A stretch of 64,000 nucleotides of DNA from positions 5,498,778 through 5,562,777 of the forward strand of contig OZ022586.1 in assembly GCA_963669155.1 (NCBI GenBank), given 5' to 3'. Origin of the DNA: Arbacia lixula (taxonomy: Eukaryota; Echinodermata; Echinoidea; Arbacioida; Arbaciidae). Positions 36,223 to 47,300 of the stretch are shown in pieces. How positions within the stretch are numbered: the first letter of the stretch is position 1; the number at the start of each line of letters is the position of its first letter. The notes under the pieces were generated by a model that saw only the letters and a program-made list of their open reading frames with translations, did no database searches and was not told where the DNA came from. Position numbers and translations under genes: made by a program.

Positions 36223-38240
36223 GATACGGCCTCACACATAATTATGTACATCAGTCGTACAAACCGGGAAAATAAGCCAATGAACGGAGAGCAGTAACTG
36301 GAGGGGCGGAGCTTAGACCACTATCCATGCAGGTCTTTGCATCGCTCGTTTGGGAGGCGAACCAAAAAAGCAAGACTTACATAAACATGACTTCAGAAAA
36401 AACGATAAAATTTCATATTTAAATTCATTCAATTAGTCTAAAACTTTGACTCATGATAGCAAAAACTATAGAAAATCTCATCAAATAAAAGTACAAAAGA
36501 TTGATTTTGTACGTTTCATGAGTTATTTGTCAATATTCTCGGTTCGAGCAAGCGCGACACATCAACCATTTTGGACTGTCGGGTCTCACATACTTATGTT
36601 GTAATATCAATGCATTTGTTACATAAAATAGATAATTGTTATGATGTAGTATTTTGACAATGTTCTCTCAGATCACTTCTTGATAAATATCTTCAGAATT
36701 TATATTGTATTATCTATCATAATCTGCATATACTGTACATTATGTTATAAGTATGATGTTATCATCTTACTTTCAATATTATAGTAAAGCGCATAGAGAT
36801 AATTTTGTTTAGGTCCTATACCAAGAAATATGTCAAATTTTTGATAGCTTGATAGTATTTTCATCCTTTTCCTTTACATCAATGATATCGATGAATTTGT
36901 CAAACTTGTCTGCCAAAGAGAGATTAACCTCGTGAGGATGTTTTCGCAATTTGGGGTAATAAAGGAACTGTTATGTCACCACATGTTTCTCTCAACAACA
37001 CTTTTGTGATTATTCTGCTTGTCAGCTTCACGCTTCATATCTTAGCACCTTATCCACTCACTAAGGTCTAGTTTGATTAGTAAGGTGTCATGAATATGGC
37101 CCCAGCTGTGTAAATCTGCATGACTCACGTATTTTTAACAACGAGGTCTCCATTCTTTTGTGACTAGAAGGAGAGTATAAGGAATCTGCATTAATTAAAC
37201 GGCAGCTTGATGTTGGTTGGTGAAATGTCCTTGGTTCGGTGCAGACGACAGGCAGCGTTTACGGAAGTGTGAAATATTGAAGGTCTACGAAAACATTTTT
37301 GTGTTGATATGACGTCATATGACTGTTACTTTTAAAATGAAATTATATTTTATGATGATGTTATCGATCTCGAAAAACGAGTTTCCTTTTTTTCTGGGAC
37401 ACACTGTATAAGCAAGCAACCGAGAATACTGGAATAAATTATCCACACACCATGCACACGCACACACGTATATCTTCAGGCTAGTGATAGTGCAGGGATG
37501 TGTTAGGAGGGAGAAACAACTCGATCATAATATAATTCAAAGATCTGTATTTTTTTCTCATTTAGTAACCCTTTAACTACATAACAAGCACTTAGTGACA
37601 AAATTAAAAGTTCAGCAGTGGAATCTGAAATGTATGCATGTATACGAATGCGTATGACCTATTATAAAATCCAGGTGAACATGACCAATCGCGTATGCAT
37701 CACATTGTTGAGAGCAGCTGCTAGTCATGAATATTTTAGTGGCGGCGTCAAACCTTGTTCAAAGCGATGTATTTCCATTTACTTACACATTCTTGGTGGC
37801 ACCCAACACTGAACACATTATCTGCACATCCTGCGTTCAAACCACTCAGACCCACAGGAACTGAAGAACAAAACGATAAGTCGAGTTTTGGGAAAGCATG
37901 TCGAGTATCTTTAAGGGACCCCATCACCACTGCATTGATGAAATGGCATATTTTTGGTTGAGGGAATTGTCTGGGTTGGGGGGGGGGGGGGTCCAATGTA
38001 AGTTGAATACAGGGCCAAAGGTAGATAATAAGCAGCGGATATACAAATCAAAGAGGTACAAATTCCCTCAATCAAAGGAATACATGCATAAATCCCTGTA
38101 CAGATTTTCGACAAAAATTGTACACAACATATGGGAGAGCACCTCGGAAGTGACGTCACAAAATCAAAACTTTAAAAGATCATGATTTTCTTATCCTCTG
38201 ATGGATTTCCATCAAACCTTTACTAACATGTGTCCCCTTT
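36223..38240. other. Intergenic AT-rich DNA
   Basis: No supported gene. Holds a small CA-rich stretch near 37442-37470 and a G run at 37980-37991. Open frames in 37600-38185 overlap on both strands and have no recognisable domains. Confidence 0.5.
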
Positions 38241-38244
38241 AATT

Positions 38245-38330
38245 GAAACCGAACCCGGGCCCCCAGCTTTGAGCGCCGGTGCCTTAACCACTAGACCACA
38301 GAGACGGGTTAGTGGCTAAGGCGACCCCGA
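38245..38330 (-). repeat. tRNA-Glu-like SINE fragment
   Basis: On the minus strand the A box TGGTCTAGTGG and the B-box-like GGGTTCGGTTT, with GGCGCTC and GGCCCGGGTTC between them, closely follow animal tRNA-Glu. It ends without a CCA tail and runs into AT-rich DNA, so it is a tRNA-derived repeat. Immediately next to it, ggttagtggctaaggc on the plus strand is an inverted partial copy of the A-box region, giving a head-to-head palindrome. Confidence 0.6.
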
Positions 38331-38383
38331 TCCGATTGACCGTCAGATTGACAAATTCTCGACACTATACCAATTATAATTTC

Positions 38384-38384
<1 letters not shown>

Positions 38385-38422
<38 letters not shown>
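38385..38422 (+). repeat. (TA)n microsatellite
   Basis: About 18 TA dinucleotides in a row. Confidence 0.95.
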
Positions 38423-38423
<1 letters not shown>

Positions 38424-38942
38424 TTCTCGTTAAGACTTTCTAGCATTAACGGTTTTTCTTTTGGGGATTTCGGGGGGATGTAATTTATTCTTTTTATGAA
38501 TATATCGATATTGAATAATTTCGCATATGTTATATTATTACATATATCACATACACTTTGACGAATGGTTTCATAGCAAAATAGCTTTTAACAGTGTGAA
38601 CATTTTGAGATATTAAATCATTACAACACTGTGTATGGGACCGTTTTACCACAACATCAATAAGGTGGTTTGCATGGGAATGATGTTGTATTTTGCAATA
38701 TAAACTCCAAGAGATAACACGGATAATATGCACCACGTGCGCCGCCAGTTTATCATACCAAAATGGTGAGCTAGAGATACCTCTACCACTACTATTTGCC
38801 GGGTTCTAGGCTTATGGACCGTGACGCCTAATCACACCCATCGCGAAAGCCGTCTGTTGACTGGCTGTGATCACGACGACAAGTTCGTTAAACATATTGT
38901 TGACTTTAATACACTTTACGCCATGGACCAGAAACCGAAAAG
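38423..38942. other. Intergenic DNA
   Basis: No gene or clear repeat is visible. Confidence 0.45.
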
Positions 38943-39451
38943 GCCCCCCCCCCCCCAAGCTACAATTTCAACCCATGTTTTTATGTTAGGCAGGACCCTC
39001 ACCTGTCAGAATCTGCCTCAATGAAATTTTGGGATTTAAGGAAGTTACAAAATTGCCATAACATAAAAAGACAAAATTTGTGTCCAAGTGTACATTTCAC
39101 AAGGTGCCGAGTTGATTCTGATAAGATAAAAATTGCCCTGTTTTCTGATTTGTTTCCATGGCAATAACTAATTTCCGGGTATGATCGTGACCTTAAATGC
39201 CTTAGATTCTGATCAGAACTAACTGGGTAGCTTGTGAAATGTATAGTTAGACGCTAATTTCGTATTTTTATGTTAAAATTTGAGAGTAGGAAGACAATTT
39301 CTGAAATTTCGATATTTCGCTGATGCGTTCCCATGGCAACGGCTCTGTAGGCCACACCCACCACCAACACAATGGTAAACGGGCAGATTCTGATAGCTGA
39401 GGGTCCTGGCTAAGATAAACCCCGCAAAATTGTGGCTAAGGGGGGGGGGGG
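38943..39451. mobile_element. Foldback element with poly-C / poly-G ends, 509 bp
   Basis: The left arm (38943-39018) and right arm (39381-39451) are imperfect inverted copies. Each has a run of 11-13 C (or G), then a caatttt-containing stretch, caggaccctca and cagaatctgcc. Smaller nested inverted repeats (tacatttcacaag at 39090 and cttgtgaaatgta near 39230) extend the fold. There is no open frame and no target duplication that I can define, so I call it a non-autonomous MITE or foldback element. Confidence 0.75.
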
Positions 39452-39579
39452 ATGAGGGTCTAGGTAGCCCACAATCTACTATGGGTGCGTTTATGCTCAA
39501 TATTCGAAGGCAGAATCAGCGTTTTGAAAAGCCAATTGTAATAGCTCATATAAAACGCCGTTTACGGGGGTACTGTTTA

Positions 39580-40865
39580 TACCCCCATCTCACTAGATGG
39601 CGATTCCGCTGCGATCGTCAAAAATCGACAAAGCGTGGTATATGTATATCGTAGCTTGATCGTGGATTGATCTTTTCAATCTTCTCCGTCGTACCTTGAT
39701 CCTTTCTGAAGCGGCAGGGATCGCCACCATCTTCCTGGTCACCACAAATTTTTGAACTTACATTCAAAAATTACGTAGCGACAGCGCGGAGGTGCTAAAG
39801 CGCATCACAATCGAGTCATGAGCGTATTACAAACGACATATTCGTACCTGTAACGGAGCTCCAACGCATAAAGCGTAGTAGAAGCGCATTAAATGCGGCA
39901 CCGATCGCCCGTGTTTTCAGGCCCATTCCCAAGACATACTGCCACGATGCTTCCGTTTGCAAGGCGACTGCCTTAATTGTGCTCGACCATGGACCCTATC
40001 ACGAACCATGGCTCGACACGCTTCACACCGCTTCCACGGCGACGCTTCCTTCTTTGGGTGGCATGTGGCACACGTTCTCAGCCCGCTGCAGTCATTCGTG
40101 TTGCGCTTTTGCTGCACCGCGCGCTGATGACTGGGCAGCGATTGGCAATCCGGTCACCTACAACAAGAAGATGCGAGATTACAAGGACACATCGATGAAG
40201 GAGAGACTGTGGACTGCCAAGGCTTCAGACTTTGTACAAGAGTGTTCGGACCAGATATGGAAGGCTCAAAAAGAAAGCCTCTGGGGCAGAGGATCCAGAG
40301 CTGCCAGACAGGGACAAATCCTCAAGAAATTGAAGAATGAGGCAGTGTTCTCCATTCCGTCACCAACCGGTTGTAATGGCCAAATTCAAGTCTTCTTTCT
40401 GCAAACAGCCATGATCGGACTCATTATTGTTTTGGCCCCCTCCTACTCCTTCTCATGTCCTCGTATTCTAACTGATGTTGCTGTAAAATGCTAAGGTGTA
40501 CAAGTCCAACCAAATTCTGGACATCCATCTTGGTCGGAGGTTGGCAATCTACTGAAGAATGTCTCATGTGCCGCGATTGATATGCCGATTGCTTGAAATC
40601 GTTTCAAGAGCCCATCATGAGTGTAAGGCAATCGCTTCATTCGTAGCACCACCGTAGCGAGGTCCTAATTAGCGTATGAGCCTCGTTTCAAGGTCGCTTT
40701 GATCGCAAGAGAGTGGTAGGGTCGTACTATCAGTGTATTACCATCACCTTCAGCGCAGGTCGGTCGCAGTGAAGTTGCAGCGCAATTGCCTCGGAGGCTA
40801 CGCTTTGCGGGATTTGCACAGATCGCCATGGTCGCCATGATCGCCTTTCAATTGAGATGGGGATA
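39580..40865 (+). mobile_element. Harbinger-like DNA transposon, internally degraded, 1286 bp
   Basis: The left terminus TACCCCCATCTCA and the inverse of the right terminus, TATCCCCATCTCA, align over about 25 bp with a few mismatches and continue into GGCGAT. Both ends are flanked by TTA (39577-39579 and 40866-40868), the 3-bp target duplication typical of PIF/Harbinger. The only coding remnant is MADF/Myb-SANT-like, which fits the second protein of Harbinger elements. No DDE transposase is visible, so this copy would be non-autonomous. The right end lies about 200 bp upstream of the TATA box of the DUF1647-like gene. Confidence 0.75.
39979..40494 (+). pseudogene. MADF/Myb-SANT-like remnant inside the Harbinger-like element
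   Basis: A 171-codon frame. Its middle (residues about 57-115) reads NPVTYNKKMRDYKDTSMKE, then ERLW, QIWKA and a basic RQGQILKKLKNE stretch. The spacing of Tyr-Asp/Lys, DYKD, W and W-K residues is that of MADF (Myb/SANT-like) DNA-binding domains. The N-terminal third is Cys/His/Ala-rich without a motif, and the last 40 residues are hydrophobic and look non-coding. In Harbinger transposons a Myb-like protein assists the transposase. The assignment rests on residue pattern only. Confidence 0.45.
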
Positions 40866-40918
40866 TTATGCTCAACTTTTTCGAGCTCGGGAAAATGCTG
40901 ATTTCGCTACTTTGCACT

Positions 40919-40945
40919 GCGCATGCGCTAGTTCAGATGACGTCA
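40919..40945 (+). promoter_or_regulatory. NRF1-type palindrome and CRE upstream of the DUF1647-like gene
   Basis: GCGCATGCGC (40919-40928) is the NRF1 consensus palindrome and TGACGTCA (40938-40945) is a perfect CRE. They lie 116-142 bp upstream of a TATA box, a spacing normal for proximal promoter elements. Confidence 0.5.
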
Positions 40946-41060
40946 TTTAAATGCGTATACATGTACATCATTTCTGCGTTCATGCTTCCCAGTTAAGTGT
41001 GATTAGTCAGAGTCGGCGATCGTAGACGCACCTTTTTGTATCAAAACGCAAAAAGTGGAG

Positions 41061-41066
41061 TATAAA
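41061..41066 (+). promoter_or_regulatory. TATA box
   Basis: TATAAA lies about 30 bp upstream of a TTCAGCA initiator-like sequence (about 41090-41096), which would put the start of transcription near 41093 and leave a short 5' leader before the ATGs at 41168 onward. Confidence 0.5.
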
Positions 41067-41171
41067 TGCAGCCTATGGTAGGAGCCAAGTTCAGCAAGTA
41101 AACAAGTTCATCTCTACCAGGTATTATTTTATTGAATATGTTGAATTGAATTAGACTAGGTTTCATCATGT

Positions 41172-41370
41172 ATGAATATATTTATACCAACTAATCATCA
41201 TGCGATGCTGTCCATGTTTTTCCACCAGCGTATGTTTACCATGATGCGGCTCAACCGAGCTCAGTGTTGTTACGGCGCGGGGCTCTTCATTTTGGCTTCC
41301 GCCATTGTCGTGTTCACCATGCATCGATCTGCCTCTCCGACTTACTTCGCAATGAAGGATGCACTAAGGG
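41172..41370 (+). CDS. Exon 1: signal anchor
   Basis: Encodes residues 1-66 plus one base. It contains the hydrophobic segment CYGAGLFILASAIVVFTM. The donor GTCAGT at 41371 is weak but phase-correct. A short overlapping upstream frame opens at 41168 (8 codons), which could make the 41241 ATG (accATGATG) the real start. Confidence 0.7.
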
Positions 41371-44300
41371 GTCAGTATTCAAGGCAGAGCAAGTCATCAG
41401 CTAGTTCCTGTCCTCCTCACTTTTTGTGACTAGGACAGATCTGTATCATTACCATCTTTTGTATTCTCAACCTCTTGTTTTCGGTCCTTCATTATATGGT
41501 GTAACATCCAAGCAATTTCCCATCTAATTTATGAATGTTTATCACTCGGCTCTGAGCCCCAAACTTCAAAGTTTATTTTTATTAAATGTATCTATTGAGA
41601 TATTCTAACTTTAAACATGTAATCCCGGGAATTGATTAACGTACATCTATGCCCAAGCTTTATAGATTATTGAACGATATGGTATGTATCCATCTTTAGA
41701 AAACACATATTCTTCTGATAAACGACTTCTGGTTAATGCTTTAAATATTGTAAGCATATCGATTTTCAATATGAAACAATACCTGAAGAGTTAGGATTTG
41801 TATATGTTCCTTTAGCACAAAGACGCGTTTATGTACTGCATGGGTTATGAGAAAAAAAGCATGTTACTATCAATAAAAATTCGAGAAAGAAATAAGAAAC
41901 TCAGCGTATGGTATATAGCTGTATTGGGGTATAACTTAATGACTCACTTGTAATTGAATTTGCTTGAACATTGAAACTGAAAATAAATCGAGATTGATGA
42001 AATAAATATGCTGAACGATCATCAAGTTTCGTTTAGTTTGTTTGGAGACAACGTCTCCTTGTCAGTGACTAAATCAAATATATTGCACTTACAATGTACG
42101 ATCCTACAACCGGTTCCCATGGAATAGCATCGGATACTTAATTTCAGATTAGCTTGCCTGCTGTCTCCAATGAGAGCGTATACATGCAGATAATCACATT
42201 AACGACCTCATTTCAAGCGTATCATGTTAATTGAGATACTCAATTCGGTGAATGATCTACACAGAGCCGTGAAATTTGTTAGTAACAATGCGTTTGTCAC
42301 ACATACACAAGCCATAATACAACGCATCTTGTATTTATATTTTCAGCGGAACTTACAGTGGGCCGGTCAAACAACACCGATTCTCAAGCCAGAGAAGGAA
42401 ACATTCGTCCAATGATGGAGGTGAGTCGAATGTTTGAATGTGACCTATAGCAGGGAGTATTAAGACAAGTTTCTAGAGGTTGGGACATGGTAACTGTTCC
42501 TGCTATGCTTTGATTTTCTGCTGTGTGTAATGACTGTGCGCTCTAAAATCTTGTCCTTGATTACGCAGCATTGTATTTTGCCCATAAGGTACTTATCACT
42601 ACATGGACTATACCATGCAGAAATGTCACATATCAGAAGCCTGACATTCGTTACAGCTGCAAACGGATGATTTATTTGTCGTGTCTAATGAACATAGGTG
42701 AGGATTTGTGATGACGGTGTCACTTATTGATATTCCTGCAATGCAAAATCATATACAGACGATCTTTATATTAAACGAGTTCAAAAATGAAATGATACAA
42801 ATTTAGGACTTTTCCTATTATAATACTTTGCACCTATAATGAGTTTAAATGGTGTTGATGCAGCGATGTGTTAACGCCAATAAGTACCATCTGAATGAAA
42901 CATGTTCAAATAATGTTGATTATTTAATGCTAATTTAATTATCGTGTTAAATATGTCCCTTATACACTGTAGGTCATAAAGCATAATGCATAACAAATGC
43001 ATACAAAGATATCTGGAATCTATCACTGGAATCAGAGAAGTGTTATAGGAAGGAGTAGAAACACGAGCATAATACATTCAAACATCTGTATGGGTTCTAA
43101 AGCGTGCTCATGAATGTCAAAATAATTACATAATCATGACAATGCTTTGATGTTCCATGTGCCGAGCCGACATTTAGCTGATGTCAACTTGAAAAGAAAT
43201 TTCTTTAATTTCCCATTTGTCTGTAGACGTTTTGTTTTTGACAAATTCGTTTGCAAACTTTAAGGAAGTTAACTGCAGATAATGACAGATCCTAATACTC
43301 TGCTTTTGTTTCGAAAAAGTATTGAGGAATCATTAAAAATCAGACATATAAGCTATTTGTATTAATTACAAAATTGACCAATTTCTCCACTTTCCGACAA
43401 CTTGTGCATCTGGGAGATTCAACCACCCTCAAAATGATATCTTAAGCTGTGTGTTATCATTAACGGCGTTTGTGTGTGTTTGCGTGAAGCAGAGATATTT
43501 TCCTTGAAAAACTTGTTTATGCTGTGTTTGCTTGTGTTTGCTGATACCTGTTGTGCTCATGGAAGTATTAATGCCATTAACAGAACGGGACAAGCGAAAT
43601 GAGACTGTACATTTCTTTTGTTCTCTCTGAGAAACCGTTGCCACACAATCATGTTCATAATTGTTCAAACACCTGAACAGCACCTGTTGAGAACACCATA
43701 ACTTTTCAGCGGCTTGGCACATGGGTTCAAAGAAAGAAAGTTGCTTCCCCTTCCATACCACATCCCTGCTGGAATCAATACGTTTTTAATGTCGTGCATG
43801 GAAGATTTTCCTTAGGGCTGAGGAAATGAAAGCGACCGTCGTTAATCGTTTGAATTGATCAAACCTAGTGGAATAACAAACAATTTGTTTTGATAAGAAC
43901 TAATATTTCCTGCTATTGGTGCATACAATTTTAAGTGTGTTGGGGGGGGGGGGCGGGGGCAGGCTTCGAATACATGGAAAGTTATATGCACTACGTAGTA
44001 AACTGCAATACATGTACTTACATGTAGAGATAGAGAACTAATATTTCCTTCTATTGGTGCATACAATTTTAAGTGTGTGTGGGGGGGGGGGGGAGGCTTC
44101 GAATACATGGACATTTATATGCATTATGTAGTAAACTGCAATACATGTACTTACATGTAGAGATAGAGAACTAATATTTCCTTCTATTGGTGCATACAAT
44201 TTTAAGTGTGTGGGGGGGGGGGGGGAGGCTTCGAATACATGGACATTTATATGCATTATGTAGTAAACTGCAATACATGTACTTACATGTAGAGATAGAG

Positions 44301-47300
44301 AACTAATATTTCCTTCTATTGGTGCATACAATTTTAAGTGTGTGTGGGGGGGGGGGAGGCTTCGAATACATGGACATTTATATGCATTATGTAGTAAACT
44401 GCAATACATGTACTTACATGTAGAGATAGAGAACTAATATTTCCTTCTATTGGTGCATACAATTTTAAGTGTGTGTGGGGGGGGGGGGGAGGCTTCGAAT
44501 ACATGGACATTTATATGCATTATGTAGTAAACTGCAATACATGTACTTACATGTAGAGGTTTTGTATCACCTGAAATTTATTAAATACAATGTTTAATAT
44601 CATGATAATGTTTTACTTTTATTTATCATTTTATTTTCCTTAACAGGATGATTGTAAACTAACTTTCATGATTAATAGAATGACAACATGCATACATGTC
44701 TATATGAGGGAATATGCATACATTGTAAATAGAGCTATTTGTGTATAAAGCATGTGGTTATCAGTTCACAGTTTGTAAGTATACGTTGGGAGTGTGTAGG
44801 TGTATGTGGGTCTGCAAATTGTACATCGATATGGGAATGTTTGTTTGTGTTTGTTTGTGCATGTGGCTGTGCATGAGTATGGGTCAACGTATGGGTGTAT
44901 AATACGTACGTGTATTTTTTTTATTGTGTGTATGTTACTTGTGCGTGTGTACCTGTATTGCACGTAAAACTCAATCAAAAATGGTTATCGGGTACAAAAA
45001 AACGCAAAATCAAAATGTATCATCATCATTACAGAAGCGTTTTATGTGTGTCTGTGGTCTTTATTTCCCCATTTTATTGCATCCAGTGGTCTGTAGAGTA
45101 AAGCGGACTAAATGGTCTTTATTCCGCTTATTCTGAAGTCTATAAGAAATGAACTGTTCAGTATTGTTTGATTACATGTAAATAATAATGAAAACGTTGC
45201 TGCTGCTGCTGATGATGATGACAACGACGACGCCAACGACAACAGCGACAATGATGATAATACAATATAAAGATGGGGAGGAGGAGAAGGAGTAGGAGGA
45301 TTTGTTGTTGTAATTTAGTTGCTAGTTACCATGGCAAAGGTGTACCCATTAATTATACTAAGACTGTTTGTTCACTAGATTACTTATACATTTGGAGAAA
45401 AAAACAGTATGTACCTAGTACAGAAAAACATTTAATATATATCTTGTTGTCCCTGGTGGCGGTCATCTTGGACGCCATTTTGAATCATCAAAACTTCACA
45501 AGCGTGGCCATTTTAACTTATCAAAGTCATTTAGCTTATTTTTGTCATTAAAGACCTAAGAAACACCACTCATTATCATTAAACCACTCATTATCATTAA
45601 AAATAGATGTTATGATATTATTATGGGCTTAAAGGGCATATACATGTACTGTACTGGGAAGACAAAAAGGCCTTCAAAAGATGACCGTGAGCAATCTTCT
45701 TGCCAATGGTCTTAAATTCATGTATTGTCCGTTTTAGAAACTTGGTGAAAGTTATTTGCCCTCAAATGATCCACATCTGGAGTAATTTGTGATTTATTCA
45801 CAAATCCTCAAAATGCTCGGGCCGAAAATTTCAGGAAATTGTGATTTGATTACTATTTACTCCAAATGTAGATCATTTGAGGACAAATAACTTTCATCAA
45901 GTTTCTAAAACGGACAATACATGAATTTAAGACCAAGAAGACTGCTCACGGTCACCTTTTGAGGGCTTTTTTTTGCCTTCCCAGTACAGTACGTATATGC
46001 CCTTTAATGATAACCATATTGCTGGTGTCCATCGTAAAACCCAATTACTTAATGTTCATTATGTAACTGTAAATGCAGTCACACATTGACTGACAGGTCA
46101 CCGTTTTAACTTCCGTACAGAACGCCATAATGAGATTAAACTGTAGGCCTAATCATTACACGCTATATGAAGCCACATTTACCATAGGAAATATTTCGAT
46201 GCGTGATGCATGATAACTATACTATGGTCTCGATCGTGCAAGCATCATTTCTCTTTTCTTATTTGAAGTCCGATGATAGCTTTCTGGACATCGAAAAGTA
46301 CGTCCCCCCAATGTCTGAGCTACAGAAGAAGCTGCGAATAATCACAGGCGCTTCTGAGAACCATGCTCTTGAGGTGAGGCCACTCATTGCCACCGTGCAG
46401 GAGTTCATGCCCAACACCACCGTCATCGTCTACGATCTGGGCTTGAGTGAAAGCAAAAAGGAAATGGTAATTTACACACTTAGTGTTATTTTAGTGGTTG
46501 AATACACGCGTAATACGTAGGGTATACTGGGTATGCCATGTTGCATAAGGTCTGGTATAAACACCCGTGTCAAGGATAAATCAATCATTATGGGTTGGGT
46601 TTGAACGTCTGGGTTGTCAGATAACAAGACTCATCTTCCTAACAGAACGATTCCTGTTCTCGCTTGATTTTAAGATCAACACCATCAAGCAAATGAACCA
46701 CCTCACCATACATGGCATAATCATAATACATGTAGCTAAACACAACAAAAAGTCCCCCCCTCCCCCCCCCCCTAAGCAAAATAACAAAACTTTTTACCGC
46801 AGAGGTTTTGAGCAACATAACTTGGCAGGATTGTTACCTTCACGATTGACTAACTTCCGTGTGAAAATCACATTAATCCACTTAGTCATGTACGAGTGAG
46901 CACACGTTAAAGGCAAAATTGTCACTTTTCAAAAGACACAAGGGTTTAGTCATTTAACAGTACATTTTGGCTTTTCTTGTGCGATTTTTAAAATGTATTC
47001 ACTCAACTATGACATGAAAATGACTTCTTATGTTCACATAATCATGATAACAGCCTATGTTACATCTTTGTCAAAATATCCAGAGGTTAATTTTTTCACA
47101 AAAATAAAAGGTTTTGAAAGATTTCAAAATAAAGAGGGATGAATATTTTTTAAACTGTGCTCCACCAACCAGAACAATGAGTTAAATGTCGGGATACGTG
47201 TTAGTGCGTCGAGAGATGGATGATATACAATGGAAAGACATAATTTATGCACCAAAAGTGGAATTCATTAAAAATTCATATGACAGAATCCCAAAATTAC

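Larger units (their letters stand above)
42421..46268 (+). other. Intron 2
   Basis: 3.8 kb holding the 132-bp minisatellite, a GT-rich stretch (44780-44960), a CTG/GAT/ACG simple repeat (45198-45262) and a TTAA foldback element. The short open frames here are low-complexity. Confidence 0.6.

Noticed and set aside
37748-38185. Overlapping 68-95 codon frames on both strands
   Set aside because: Neither strand shows a domain, and they run through a G run. They look like chance frames.
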